Shown one piece after another: positions 27,619 to 36,412 of a DNA stretch of 64,000 bases. The stretch spans positions 124,001-188,000 of the forward strand of contig NZ_NQOG01000003.1 in the NCBI RefSeq assembly GCF_002270485.1, in the 5' to 3' direction. This DNA is from Anaerostipes hominis (ex Lee et al. 2021) (GTDB lineage Bacteria > Bacillota > Clostridia > Lachnospirales > Lachnospiraceae). Both the position numbers and the translations under genes were made by a program. The notes under the pieces were generated by a model, which searched no databases, was not told where the DNA came from, and saw only the letters and a list, made by a program, of their open reading frames with translations. Positions within the stretch are counted from its first letter, which is position 1. Each line of letters starts with the position of its first letter.

Positions 27619-28437
27619 TTAATTTAAACTCAATATATTTTTTGCATCCTCCGGTGTCGCCACCTGATTCCCAGCTGTTTTAATGATTTTCGCAGCACGC
27701 TCCACTAACTGGGCATTTGATCTGGCTAATTCCCCCGGTCCATAGTATACATTATCTTCCATTCCAACTCTGAGATGTCCTCCCATGGCAACCGCAGCCA
27801 GCATGATCGGGACATGTTGTTTTCCAATTCCAAGTGCACCCCATGTGCAACCTTTGGGAATCAGATTTTTCAAATACACAAGATTTTCTACGGTTGCGGC
27901 GCTGCCCCCTGCTGCTCCCAATACAAATTGATAGTGAGCCGGAGCCTTTAATACACCTTTCTTTAAATAATGTATGGAATTGTAAATCATCCCGGCATCA
28001 AAAATCTCGATTTCAGGCTTTACACCACATTCTTGCATCGTCATTCCTAATTCCTCTAAAAACCTGGGATGGTTAAGAAACAGACTGTTGTGCATCCAGT
28101 TCATGGAACCGCAGTCGTACGAAGCCAGATCCGGCTTACAGACCTTAAGATGTGCCTGTCTTGTTTCATCTGTTGCATTCAAATCACCGGATGTAGTGCA
28201 GTTTATCAAAATATCGCACTGTTCACGGATATATCCCACGGTTTCTTCAAACCTGGCAGTATCCATTGTTCCCTTACCTTCATCATCTCTCATATGAAGA
28301 TGGCAGATGGCTGCCCCTGCTTTATAGCACTCATAAACATCATCTGCGATTTCCCTTGGTGTCATGGGAATATTCGGATTATCTTTTTTCGTTGGCCACG
28401 CCCCTGTGGTTGCGACCGTGATCATTGTTTTACTCAT
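27619..28437 (-). CDS. Beta-keto acid cleavage enzyme (BKACE, DUF849)
   Basis: BKACE enzymes join a beta-keto acid with acetyl-CoA and release acetoacetate plus a shorter acyl-CoA; the founding member Kce works in lysine fermentation. The 272-aa product has the Zn ligands His46 and His48 (CHLHMRDDEG), the active-site stretch HLRVGMEDN with Glu227, and TTSGDLNATDETR. Overall length fits Kce. Lysine-fermentation partners (kamA, kdd, kal) are absent, so the substrate is probably different. The neighbours (dehydrogenases, cyclase-type hydrolase, CoA transferase) point to a dedicated pathway for an unidentified organic acid. Confidence 0.88.
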   Translation of the reverse strand: MSKTMITVATTGAWPTKKDNPNIPMTPREIADDVYECYKAGAAICHLHMRDDEGKGTMDTARFEETVGYIREQCDILINCTTSGDLNATDETRQAHLKVCKPDLASYDCGSMNWMHNSLFLNHPRFLEELGMTMQECGVKPEIEIFDAGMIYNSIHYLKKGVLKAPAHYQFVLGAAGGSAATVENLVYLKNLIPKGCTWGALGIGKQHVPIMLAAVAMGGHLRVGMEDNVYYGPGELARSNAQLVERAAKIIKTAGNQVATPEDAKNILSLN

Positions 28438-28446
28438 CCTATCCTC

Positions 28447-29739
28447 CTAAAGCTCTTTTACTGATTCCTGTACTATGTGATCCTTGTTGAATTTATATTC
28501 ATTGACAAATGATACTGCAATAGAAACGATCAATGCTGCACCTGCAAAAATCAGGTACGCATAGTTCAGGTTGCCAATGACATTTGTTACAATCCCATTG
28601 ATCAGGAAGCACCATGCTGTTACAAAGCCCTGTATCGGAAATATGACGGAATTCACCTTATCAAACCCATGTCTTCCAAAAATAGATGTAGGAAATGAAG
28701 TTGTGAAATTGGCACTACCGCCGATTCCAAATCCGATCATAAAGATTGAAATATAGAAAAGAATCCCTGTAGTCCCATCAGAAATTACATTGATGACCAA
28801 AGCCGCTGCATACCAGACTCCGAAGCCCTGCATTGTTTTTTTTGTTCCAATCCGGTCATCAATGATCCCGATCAGCCAGGAACCGAACACACCTAATAGT
28901 GCAACTACCGTCATCAAGGATAAGGCGTTGGCCTGGCTCATCCCAAAATCCCTGATGTTTCTGGTGACCAGCTGTTGCATAACGCCTACTGAACAAATCT
29001 GGAACATTCCAGTAAAAATAGCTGCTAACCAAAGCTCTTTGGTTTTTAGCAGTTTTGATGTAGTCCATTCAGAATCTTCTTTTGAAGTGAAATATTCTTT
29101 TTTGTAAACCTCATCCGGCACATTATCTGGATTCAATCCCCGTTCCTTAGGTGTATCCCTGATGAAAACAGCACCTATTACTCCTAAGATAACTGCTGCA
29201 ATCCCAATAGGGATGCATCCTTTGGCGATCCCTCCGCAGACTGCCACCAGCCCGGTTAAAATTGCTACATAAAAGGCTGATGCAAAGTTATGTCCCATGG
29301 TCGTGTATCCCATCACGATACCCTTTTTCTTTGGAAACCAGTTGGCTACCAGAGTACCGCCTGCTATGTAGCCCGCTGACATCATCCCCGTTGCACATAA
29401 AATCATTGCCGCCGTATACACAGGAAGCGTTGTGGCACTTCCGCAGATGATATATGCGATTCCTGCTATGATCGTAAAAATTGATGAAGTTGCACGGGCG
29501 CCAATCTTTTTATTGATCTGCCCTACGATAATAAAACCTATGACAGCGATCATTCCTGCATATCCATTTGCCTGGATGACCGTTCCCGGGCTCACTCCTA
29601 TATTCTGGGCTGCCGCAGGGGCCAGTACGTTCGTTCCGTCATTGATCATACCTACATAAAAGAAGAACATAAACAGACAATAAAGAATCGTTCCCCAGCC
29701 AGCCACTCCAAAGTTTATAACAGAGTTTTTTTTATCCAT
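28447..29739 (-). CDS. MFS transporter, OFA (oxalate/formate antiporter-like) type
   Basis: A 430-aa permease with twelve predicted membrane helices. The N-terminal half has VANWFPKKKGIVMGYTTMG, the motif common to monocarboxylate and oxalate:formate carriers. GQINKKIGARAT is motif A-like after helix 2, and the matching loop IGIIDDRIGTKKT follows helix 8. It should move an organic anion across the membrane. Placement between BKACE and the cyclase hydrolase suggests it imports the island's substrate or swaps it for a product. The ATG is preferred over a TTG seven codons earlier. Confidence 0.85.
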   Translation of the reverse strand: MDKKNSVINFGVAGWGTILYCLFMFFFYVGMINDGTNVLAPAAAQNIGVSPGTVIQANGYAGMIAVIGFIIVGQINKKIGARATSSIFTIIAGIAYIICGSATTLPVYTAAMILCATGMMSAGYIAGGTLVANWFPKKKGIVMGYTTMGHNFASAFYVAILTGLVAVCGGIAKGCIPIGIAAVILGVIGAVFIRDTPKERGLNPDNVPDEVYKKEYFTSKEDSEWTTSKLLKTKELWLAAIFTGMFQICSVGVMQQLVTRNIRDFGMSQANALSLMTVVALLGVFGSWLIGIIDDRIGTKKTMQGFGVWYAAALVINVISDGTTGILFYISIFMIGFGIGGSANFTTSFPTSIFGRHGFDKVNSVIFPIQGFVTAWCFLINGIVTNVIGNLNYAYLIFAGAALIVSIAVSFVNEYKFNKDHIVQESVKEL

Positions 29740-29761
29740 AAAATCCCTTTCTTTTCCCAAT

Positions 29762-29786
29762 GAAAGCCGCTGCTTTGGCGGCTTTC
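29762..29786 (-). other. Hairpin inside the catabolic operon
   Basis: GAAAGCCGC and GCGGCTTTC pair perfectly (9 bp, 7-base loop) in the cyclase-permease gap. No T-tract follows, so it may tune downstream expression or protect mRNA ends instead of ending the transcript. Confidence 0.5.
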
Positions 29787-29801
29787 ACTCATTGCTGTTT
29801 A

Positions 29802-30752
29802 TTATCTGTTCATGCATCCTGTTCCACCATACAGATAAGTTCTGTCCGGTACATCATTTAGATCATCTTCATCAATCTCCGCAACACAGCGTGCCATGGA
29901 GCCGTCACCCATGTACCACCGGATTGGAAAACAATTAAATCTGAACCGTTTTCCGGATACTTTGTCCAGATCCCCGCCAAGGTTTTCTACACCGACAATT
30001 CCATGACCTAACAGCATTTTATGGCAAGGTTCCCATGTACCCCAGCATCCGATGGCTTCCAGCTCCCCAAATTTTTCATCGTAGGCTTCCTGTCCATGAA
30101 TCCTTATGTATTCTTCTTTGTCAAACTCAGCATAGGCTTCTTCTCCGAACTGCTCCTTGTATTCTTCTGTAATCGGTTTTCCTGAAGCACCTAATAAGTT
30201 CATGCGGGTCATACCGTTATTGCCCATTGCCGTATGGAGCGGATGATCCAGTGCCTGCATATCCATGGCTACACATTTCACTTTGTGTTCCACGAACCAT
30301 TTCCCCGCATCAATCCCTGTACCGCAGGAATAATGATAATATTCTTTGGAATCATCAAACTGACGGTGCATTCCTGTATTTAAGCAGACCACCATTCCCT
30401 CTAATTCCTCTGGCCTGATATCTGCACGCTTACATGCATCCTCCAGATGTTCCGGCATAATCAGTCCCCAGCGATCTACATTAATTTCAAGGCAGACTGC
30501 ATCTCCTGTATAGGCATCCACCGGCATTTCATGGGTATAGCGTGCCCTTTTGCCATCAAACTCAACTTCCATAACATGACGGGGAGCGTCACAATGTGTG
30601 CCTGTGTGCATCGTACATCCGATATACTGTGTCAGAACACCTCCTTTTGCCATGGTATGTTTGCTGTCAATCACCGGCTTATCAAAATAAGGCCATCTTG
30701 GAATCTCTGCGCTGAATGGATGTGTTAAATCAATAAATACTTTTTTTCCCAT
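29802..30752 (-). CDS. Cyclase-family (KynB/isatin hydrolase-like) metal hydrolase
   Basis: The 316-aa protein has the family metal motif HTGTHCDAPRHV at 49-60 (His49, His53, Asp55, His59) and an opening FIDLTHPFSAEIPRWP. Members open cyclic amides, lactones or N-formyl groups with Mn or Zn. This copy is about 100 residues longer than kynurenine formamidase; the extra sequence around 190-260 is rich in acidic and aromatic residues (EEYKEQFGEEAYAEFDKEEY). It may open a ring or lactone early in the pathway. Tryptophan genes are absent nearby, so a kynurenine role is unlikely. Confidence 0.8.
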   Translation of the reverse strand: MGKKVFIDLTHPFSAEIPRWPYFDKPVIDSKHTMAKGGVLTQYIGCTMHTGTHCDAPRHVMEVEFDGKRARYTHEMPVDAYTGDAVCLEINVDRWGLIMPEHLEDACKRADIRPEELEGMVVCLNTGMHRQFDDSKEYYHYSCGTGIDAGKWFVEHKVKCVAMDMQALDHPLHTAMGNNGMTRMNLLGASGKPITEEYKEQFGEEAYAEFDKEEYIRIHGQEAYDEKFGELEAIGCWGTWEPCHKMLLGHGIVGVENLGGDLDKVSGKRFRFNCFPIRWYMGDGSMARCVAEIDEDDLNDVPDRTYLYGGTGCMNR

Positions 30753-30769
30753 AATTTTTTCCTCCGAAA

Positions 30770-31693
30770 CTATTTTCCATAAATCATTTTGATAAGATAA
30801 TCATTTAAACCATTTTTAGAAGCATTAATCTCTTCCTGTGTGTATTCCCTGAAACCTTTTCCTGTCTTAAATCCCAGATCGCCATGTTCTTTTAGATTTT
30901 TCAATAATGGAGAGGGTTCTTTGGAATCTTCTAAATATTCCAGTACATAGTCGTGGATATTCCATGTCAGATCGACACCGACCATATCCGCATTTTCGAT
31001 GGGCCCTAACTGCGGAAGTCTCAGACCAAAACTGTACTTCACAGCTTCATCCACTGTTTCAGCATCTGCTATTCCCTGTTCCACAATGGAGATTGCTTCT
31101 CTCCAAAGCGCATGCTGCATACGGTTTGCAATGAATCCGGGAACATCCTTCCTGCATAAAACAGCTTTTTTCCCAGCCTCGTTCAGAAACCTGATCACAT
31201 CCTGCGCAGTTTCAAAATCAGTCCCCTCTGCGATCACAACTTCCACCAGCGGGATCAGATACGCCGGGTTCCAGAAATGGGTTCCTACAAAACGAGCTTT
31301 CTTTTGTAATTTCTTTGATATTAAGGTAGGACTCATGACCGAGGTATTGGTAGCAAAGATTGTGTCCTCTCTGCAGATTTCCTCCAACTGTCTGAAAATA
31401 TCCTGTTTCAATTCCAGATTTTCAAATACACATTCAAATACAAGATCGGCATTTGAAGCTGCATCTTCCAAATCAGTTGAAAAATGAATCCTTTTAACTC
31501 GTTCTTCCATCTCTTCCTTCGTAAAGATGCCTTTTTCTCCCAGCATCCCAAAATCCTTCTGGATATCCTGGTAAATATCTACGTCCTTCACATCATATAA
31601 ACAGACTTTTACGCCTTCTATGTTGGTGCAGACCTGAGCAATCCCTTTTCCCATCATTCCGGCACCGACTACTGCGACTTTTCTGATCATCAT
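30770..31693 (-). CDS. 3-hydroxyacyl-CoA dehydrogenase-like enzyme
   Basis: The 307-aa product has the NAD-binding GAGMMGKGIAQ at the start, NTSVMSPTLISKKL, and the catalytic-His stretch FVGTHFWNPAYLIPLVEVV, then DVPGFIANRMQHALWREA. The family includes 3-hydroxybutyryl-CoA dehydrogenase and acid-acting relatives such as L-carnitine and L-gulonate dehydrogenases. Next to BKACE, oxidation of a free beta-hydroxy acid to the beta-keto acid is the more attractive role, as in carnitine breakdown. That is inference. The ATG with GGAGGC seven bases upstream is used instead of an earlier TTG. Confidence 0.82.
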   Translation of the reverse strand: MMIRKVAVVGAGMMGKGIAQVCTNIEGVKVCLYDVKDVDIYQDIQKDFGMLGEKGIFTKEEMEERVKRIHFSTDLEDAASNADLVFECVFENLELKQDIFRQLEEICREDTIFATNTSVMSPTLISKKLQKKARFVGTHFWNPAYLIPLVEVVIAEGTDFETAQDVIRFLNEAGKKAVLCRKDVPGFIANRMQHALWREAISIVEQGIADAETVDEAVKYSFGLRLPQLGPIENADMVGVDLTWNIHDYVLEYLEDSKEPSPLLKNLKEHGDLGFKTGKGFREYTQEEINASKNGLNDYLIKMIYGK

Positions 31694-31710
31694 CTTTACT
31701 GCCTCCAATT

Positions 31711-32499
31711 CTAATTAGCCCAGTATCCGCCTTCTGTGGCCACATTTGCACCGGTCATAAAATCACTGGCAGATGAAGCGAGGAAAATACATGGCCCTAC
31801 GAAATCCTCCGGTTCCCCGAGCCGTCCAATCGGAAGACGTTTCAGGAAATTTTTATAGACTTCACTGTCCGGGTCAAACATCCACTCTGTAAGATCTGAG
31901 CGGAACACTGTCGGATTAATCGTATTGACATTGATTTTATATTTTGCTGTCCACTCACAGGCAAGAGACTGTGCCATCAGGTCAATCCCTCCTTTTGCTG
32001 TACAGTAGCCCGTATAATTTGCCATACCCATCTTGGATCTGGCAGAAGATACTAAAATAACTTTTCCGCCTTTACCCTGTTTTATCATTTCTTTGCCCAC
32101 ATACTTACAGAACAGCCATGTCCCCTGTACATCTGAATCCATGATCTTTTTCCACATGGACAAATCCTGTTCAATGATCGGCTGAGGATGATTGTATCCC
32201 GCAGATGTTACCAGTACATTGATTTCTCCGAATTTTTTTACCGTATCATCTACGACCTTGATGACATCTTCCTCAACCGCCGGATCTCCGCAGGAATATC
32301 CGCATTCTATCCCTTCTGCTTCCAGTTCATCACATAAGGCTCTGCATGTTTCTTCTTTTCTTCCGGTTACCATGACCTTCATTCCGGCATGTCCATATCC
32401 AAAGCAGACCGCTTTTCCCAAAGCCCCTGTGGCACCTGTGATGATTGCAACCTTCCCTTTTACATCAAACATATTGTTTACGAACTCTTTATTTACCAT
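31711..32499 (-). CDS. Short-chain dehydrogenase/reductase (SDR)
   Basis: A classical SDR of 262 aa: nucleotide loop TGATGALGKAVCFGYG, NVLVTSAGYNHPQ, and catalytic Ser with YTGYCTAKGG (Tyr-x3-Lys). It resembles the gluconate 5-dehydrogenase group. The residue after the second strand is VTGRKEET, an Arg-Lys pair that would suit NADP. It probably oxidises or reduces a hydroxyl of the island's substrate. It is 18 bases from both the cupin and the dehydrogenase genes, so all are one transcript. Confidence 0.85.
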   Translation of the reverse strand: MVNKEFVNNMFDVKGKVAIITGATGALGKAVCFGYGHAGMKVMVTGRKEETCRALCDELEAEGIECGYSCGDPAVEEDVIKVVDDTVKKFGEINVLVTSAGYNHPQPIIEQDLSMWKKIMDSDVQGTWLFCKYVGKEMIKQGKGGKVILVSSARSKMGMANYTGYCTAKGGIDLMAQSLACEWTAKYKINVNTINPTVFRSDLTEWMFDPDSEVYKNFLKRLPIGRLGEPEDFVGPCIFLASSASDFMTGANVATEGGYWAN

Positions 32500-32517
32500 G
32501 ATGCTCCTCCGCTTCTT

Positions 32518-32868
32518 CTATGCTTCCGGGTAATTGATGATTACCAGCATTTTTGCTGCGTTATTTGTTCTGTTCTCTAAATAGCGCCCCTCATTCGGAG
32601 GGAATGAAATAGACTCTCCTGCATGGATGATATATTCATGATTGTCCGAATCCCGGACAGACATCTCACCTTCCAGCACATAGTATACTTTTTCCAGTGG
32701 ATTATCTTCATAGGCATACTCTGCTCCTCCGCCCGGAAGGAATGTTGACAATCCGACCCAGAATTTCTCTGCCCCTGTTTCCTCTTTTCCGTGAATACGC
32801 ATGGCAGTCATCCCATAATGTCCCGGTGCTTCATAGGTTTTTAATTCTTCTAATGTTCTTTTGATCAT
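32518..32868 (-). CDS. Small cupin-domain protein
   Basis: The 116-aa single-domain cupin has VYYVLEGEMSVRDSDNHEYI and IHAGESISFPPNEGRYLEN, the second motif region. The first motif is weak in metal-binding His (GGAEYAYEDNPLEK), so metal binding is uncertain. Such proteins in catabolic operons act as isomerases, epimerases or ligand binders. It is the first gene of the island operon and faces the HxlR regulator across a 323-base gap. Confidence 0.75.
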   Translation of the reverse strand: MIKRTLEELKTYEAPGHYGMTAMRIHGKEETGAEKFWVGLSTFLPGGGAEYAYEDNPLEKVYYVLEGEMSVRDSDNHEYIIHAGESISFPPNEGRYLENRTNNAAKMLVIINYPEA

Positions 32869-32954
32869 TCAAATCTCCTTTCTAAATTTTGATACTTTTT
32901 TCACAAATCAACCCGAAGTAGATGCATCTTTTCTGTTTTCCTTCGACATCTATG

Positions 32955-32992
32955 ATGATAGCATTGTATTTTTATGCGTACAATACTTACAA
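32955..32992 (-). promoter_or_regulatory. Promoter(s) of the catabolic operon
   Basis: Two overlapping candidates on the minus strand: TTGTAC-17-TATCAT (32983-32955) and TTGTAA-17-TACAAT (32992-32964). Both precede the cupin gene. Confidence 0.5.
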
Positions 32993-33004
32993 TTCTGTCA
33001 CTCA

Positions 33005-33020
33005 GTAACCATTTGGTTAC
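33005..33020. promoter_or_regulatory. Candidate HxlR operator
   Basis: GTAACC-ATTT-GGTTAC is a perfect 6-bp-arm palindrome in the divergent gap, about 13 bases upstream of the operon's -35 box. A further half-site-like GTAAC occurs at 33035. Position fits control by the HxlR protein. Confidence 0.5.
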
Positions 33021-33115
33021 CTGCCAACCATAAAGTAACTACCTTTTCACCGCATATTCTCTTACTTTTCCGGTTATTTGCCCCAGCACTTCCGTTATTT
33101 TTTTTATCAAAATCA

Positions 33116-33145
33116 TTTACAAAATTATTCTCAGTGTTATACAAT
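33116..33145 (+). promoter_or_regulatory. Promoter of the hxlR-type gene
   Basis: TTTACA is followed by TATACA (16-base gap) or TACAAT (18-base gap), 47-54 bases before the start codon. Confidence 0.45.
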
Positions 33146-33191
33146 ACACATAACCTTATAATTAGACAAAAACATTACAAGGAGGAATTCT

Positions 33192-33647
33192 ATGGAGCAA
33201 AAAGGTACAAACCCCTATCATTTTGCCTTAAATTGTATTAAAGGAAAATGGAAAATGACATTACTCCATCACATTCACTACCATGGAAAGATCCGTTTCA
33301 ACCAGACCCTAAACCATTTTCCTATCAGTGAGAAGGTATTAAGCCAGCAGTTAAAAGAATTAATGCATGATAGATTGATCCGCAGGATCCAGTACAATAC
33401 AATCCCCCTGAAGGTTGAATATGTCCTGACCCAAAGCGGCGAAGATCTGATACCGGCCCTTGATATACTTTATGTATGGAGTATGCGCAGGATGGCTGAA
33501 TCCGGAATTGAGATCGACCCTGATAATTTTGATGTACACTCGGATCGTAAATACATAGAACAGCTGGAAGATATCTTTCGGATGTATGAGAGGCAGCAGG
33601 AATTGCTGCATTACGATGCACAGAAAAAATATGATATCGGAAAATAA
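33192..33647 (+). CDS. HxlR-family transcriptional regulator
   Basis: A 151-aa winged-helix protein: NCIKGKWKMTLLHHI at the start, RFNQTLNHFPISEKVLSQQL (recognition helix region) and a wing ending KVEYVLTQSGEDLIP. HxlR members respond to aldehydes or small metabolites, some through a Cys near the N-terminus; Cys15 (LNCIKGKW) is present here. The C-terminal extension of about 45 residues is longer than usual and acidic, maybe for dimerisation. It is divergent from the cupin operon and the likely local regulator. AGGAGG precedes the ATG by six bases. Confidence 0.88.
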   Translation: MEQKGTNPYHFALNCIKGKWKMTLLHHIHYHGKIRFNQTLNHFPISEKVLSQQLKELMHDRLIRRIQYNTIPLKVEYVLTQSGEDLIPALDILYVWSMRRMAESGIEIDPDNFDVHSDRKYIEQLEDIFRMYERQQELLHYDAQKKYDIGK

Positions 33648-33676
33648 AAAAAGTTGCCCAGTTCACACTGGGCAAC
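33645..33676 (-). terminator. Terminator of efp-eamA
   Basis: Ten-base perfect arms GTTGCCCAGT / ACTGGGCAAC followed on the minus strand by seven T. It also lies just after the HxlR stop codon but lacks a T-tract on the plus strand. Confidence 0.8.
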
Positions 33677-33713
33677 ACCAATATTAAATCAAGGATATTT
33701 CCGGTACAGGAAA

Positions 33714-34586
33714 TTACTCTTCTTTTTCTCTGCGGTTATTGTAAAAAAACATAACGACCGCTGCCGCTATGATAATGAAATACCCAAGGATGCTGAATCC
33801 ATCCGGCACCTGCCCGAACAAAAAGAATCCGAGAAGTGTCGAAAAGATAATCTGAGTATAGTCATAGATGGATATTTCTTTTCCGGGCGCATACGTATAA
33901 GCCGCCGTGATGGAAAACTGCCCGCCAGCTGCGGCAAGTCCGGCCAGGAGCAGATACACAAGCTGTATCCCTGAAATTGGACGAAAAGTTCCAATCATAA
34001 ACGGAATGCAGCTTATACAGGAAAATGTAGAGAAGAAAAACACGATGAACGGTCCTCTCTCTCCTCTGGTTCCAAGCTTTCTTACACAGGCATAGGCACA
34101 TCCTGCGAACATCCCTCCTAAAAATCCGATGAATGCCGGAAGAACCAAGACCGATGCAAAACTTGGTTTTACAATGAACATACTGCCGATAAATGCGGAT
34201 GTGATACAAGTCAACTGGAATACGGAAATTTTTTCTCTCAGGATCAGATAAGAAAATACAATGACAAAAAAAGGTGACAATTTGTTCAGCGTAGACGCAT
34301 CCGAAAGCACCAGATGATCCACCGCATAAAAATTACAAAAAATACCTAAGGTCCCTGCTAAGGACCTTAGGATAAACCAGTGTAAATTCTTGATCTGAAA
34401 ATGGAATCCGGCGCCGCTTCTTTTGATCATCACAAATGCAAAGATCAGGGCTACCAGATTCCTGAAAAAGCTCTTTTCAATCGACGGAAGATCTCCGGAA
34501 AGCTTTACAAATGCATTCATCCATGCAAAGCAGAACGCCGACAGGATGATGCAGACGATCCCCCGAATCTTCTGGTTTTTTGACAA
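33714..34586 (-). CDS. EamA/DMT-family transporter
   Basis: A 290-aa drug/metabolite-type permease with two EamA repeats and about ten membrane helices. The first repeat opens GIVCIILSAFCFAWMNAFVK; the inner pattern YAVDHLVLSDASTLNKLSPFF is typical. The substrate is unknown. Its start lies two bases after the efp stop, so it is co-transcribed with efp and probably belongs to the ancestral locus, not to the adjoining island. Confidence 0.85.
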   Translation of the reverse strand: MSKNQKIRGIVCIILSAFCFAWMNAFVKLSGDLPSIEKSFFRNLVALIFAFVMIKRSGAGFHFQIKNLHWFILRSLAGTLGIFCNFYAVDHLVLSDASTLNKLSPFFVIVFSYLILREKISVFQLTCITSAFIGSMFIVKPSFASVLVLPAFIGFLGGMFAGCAYACVRKLGTRGERGPFIVFFFSTFSCISCIPFMIGTFRPISGIQLVYLLLAGLAAAGGQFSITAAYTYAPGKEISIYDYTQIIFSTLLGFFLFGQVPDGFSILGYFIIIAAAVVMFFYNNRREKEE

Positions 34587-34588
34587 GC

Positions 34589-35146
34589 TTATACCCTGGA
34601 TAAATATTCCCCGGTTCTTGTATCAATCTTCAATGTATCACCCTGGTTGACAAACAGAGGGACATTGACATTTGCACCCGTCTCTACCGTACAAGGCTTT
34701 GTAGCGCCCTGAGCTGTGTTTCCTTTTTCTCCCGGTTCACATTCCGTCACGAGCAGTTCTACATGCAGAGGAGCCTCTACCTGGAAAACTGTTCCGTTGT
34801 GTGAAACCAGAGTAACGTTCATATTTTCTTTTACAAACTTCAGTGACTCCCCAATGGTGTCCGGGTCCAGAGCGATCTGGTCGAAAGTCTCCGGATCCAT
34901 GAAATGGAATAATTCACCGTCTGTATATAAATACTGCATTTCTTTTCGTTCGATGTGAGCATTCTCAAACTTCTCAGATGGACGGAAAGACTTTTCAATC
35001 GCACCCCCACTCTTGATATTTTTTAACTTCGCGCGCACGAAGGCTGCTCCCTTTCCAGGCTTCACATGCTGAAACTCAATAATCTGATAAATATTGCCTT
35101 CGTATTCGATGGTCAGCCCATTCTTAAAATCTCCTGCGGATACCAT
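34589..35146 (-). CDS. efp: Elongation factor P
   Basis: EF-P enters the ribosomal E site and rescues polyproline stalls. The 185-aa protein has the tip lysine Lys32 in [15 protein letters not shown] and the later domains with [12 protein letters not shown] and [17 protein letters not shown]. In many sporulating Firmicutes efp lies close upstream of spoIIIAA; here about 8.7 kb separates them. RBS AAGGAGG precedes the ATG. Confidence 0.96.
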   Translation of the reverse strand: MVSAGDFKNGLTIEYEGNIYQIIEFQHVKPGKGAAFVRAKLKNIKSGGAIEKSFRPSEKFENAHIERKEMQYLYTDGELFHFMDPETFDQIALDPDTIGESLKFVKENMNVTLVSHNGTVFQVEAPLHVELLVTECEPGEKGNTAQGATKPCTVETGANVNVPLFVNQGDTLKIDTRTGEYLSRV

Positions 35147-35211
35147 ATCGTAATTTCCTCCTTAATCATTTTGTTCTATAACATTCTATAATAAATGGTA
35201 CTTCTTATCAA

Positions 35212-36396
35212 CTATTTATTTGCCAATTTATATACATTAAAGATATCTTCTTTATTTAAGACACGAAAAGCCCCAATGGTCCTCGTATCTTTGTAGGAAC
35301 ATCCGTCGGCCATCGTCCACAGTTCGTCCTCTGTCTTAAGGCCGATTTCTTTGGCTTCTGAAAAACAGGTCGGCATATCCAGTAACTTAAAGTAATTTAC
35401 GGTAGCGTTGATCGCTTTTCTCGCCACTTCTTCTTTATTGTCCCCGGAAATTCCCCACACCTTATCGGCAAAGCGCACAAACCGGTCTACATCTTCCATG
35501 TAGGAATACTCTGCCCATGCTCCCCAAACGGCGGAAAGGCTGGCTCCGTGGGCGATATCAAACTTGGCGCTCAGTTCATGTCCCAGCTGGTGAGGAGCAA
35601 AATCTTTCTCAGCGCCAAGACCGGTCAGTCCGTTGTGTGAAATACTTCCGCACCACATGATCTCGCTCATGCTCTCATAATTATGAGAGTCCTGGATCGC
35701 GATTCTTCCGTTGGCGATCACGGTCCGAAGAAGCCCTTCGGCGATCTCGTCGGTCAGCTGATTGCCCTTTGTCTTCGTAAAGTAACGGTCCAATGTATGC
35801 ATCATAATGTCGACAATGCCGCAGCCCACCTGATACTTGGGAAGCGTATAGGTAAGTTCCGGATTCATGATGGCAAACTCAGGGCGATTCAGATCCGTAC
35901 TGAGACCTCTTTTTACCTGGATCTCCGTATTGGTGAGGACGGCTGAATCACTGGTCTCACTTCCAGCGGCTGCGAGAGTCAGGATGACACCTACCGGCAG
36001 TGTTTTTTCCACTTTCTTTTTCCGGGACCAAAACTCCCATATGTCCGTATCCGGATTTGCAGCTCCGTGCGAAACTGCCTTCGCAGTATCGATCACACTT
36101 CCGCCTCCCACGGCAAGAATCAGATCTGCCTGGAATTCAACGGCCTTCTGAACAGCTTCTCTGGCAAAATCAAGTCTTGGATTCGGTTTTACTCCGCCGA
36201 TGGTCTCCACCTTGAGCCCTGCCGCTTCCAGTGTCCCGGTCACTCTTCCAAGCAGCCCGCTCTTTACGACACTTCCTCCTCCATAGACAACGAACACTCT
36301 GGAGCCGTGATATTTCTTCGCCAGCTCTGCCACCCTGTCCTCTGAAGCTTTTCCAAAAACAATCTCTGTCGGTGTGTAATGGGTAAATGCCTGCAT
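35212..36396 (-). CDS. Iron-containing alcohol dehydrogenase (butanol-dehydrogenase-like)
   Basis: Group III alcohol dehydrogenase of 394 aa. The nucleotide loop is LAVGGGSVIDTAKAVS, the metal site includes Asp and His of GIVDIMMHTLDRYF and His residues of HQLGHELSAKFDIAHG. It resembles YugJ/BdhA, which reduce aldehydes with NAD(P)H. The ATG of MQAFTHY has AGGAGG seven bases upstream; the ATG six bases earlier is too close to it. It follows the chorismate mutase-shikimate kinase gene by about 16 bases, probably on one transcript. Confidence 0.92.
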   Translation of the reverse strand: MQAFTHYTPTEIVFGKASEDRVAELAKKYHGSRVFVVYGGGSVVKSGLLGRVTGTLEAAGLKVETIGGVKPNPRLDFAREAVQKAVEFQADLILAVGGGSVIDTAKAVSHGAANPDTDIWEFWSRKKKVEKTLPVGVILTLAAAGSETSDSAVLTNTEIQVKRGLSTDLNRPEFAIMNPELTYTLPKYQVGCGIVDIMMHTLDRYFTKTKGNQLTDEIAEGLLRTVIANGRIAIQDSHNYESMSEIMWCGSISHNGLTGLGAEKDFAPHQLGHELSAKFDIAHGASLSAVWGAWAEYSYMEDVDRFVRFADKVWGISGDNKEEVARKAINATVNYFKLLDMPTCFSEAKEIGLKTEDELWTMADGCSYKDTRTIGAFRVLNKEDIFNVYKLANK

Positions 36397-36412
36397 CTTC
36401 ATTCCTCCTGTT

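Noticed and set aside
26277-28437. Lysine fermentation cluster
   Set aside because: BKACE and CoA transferase would fit, but kamA, kamDE, kdd and kal are absent from the operon.
29802-30752. Kynurenine formamidase of tryptophan breakdown
   Set aside because: The protein is about 100 residues too long and no tryptophan dioxygenase or kynureninase gene is nearby.
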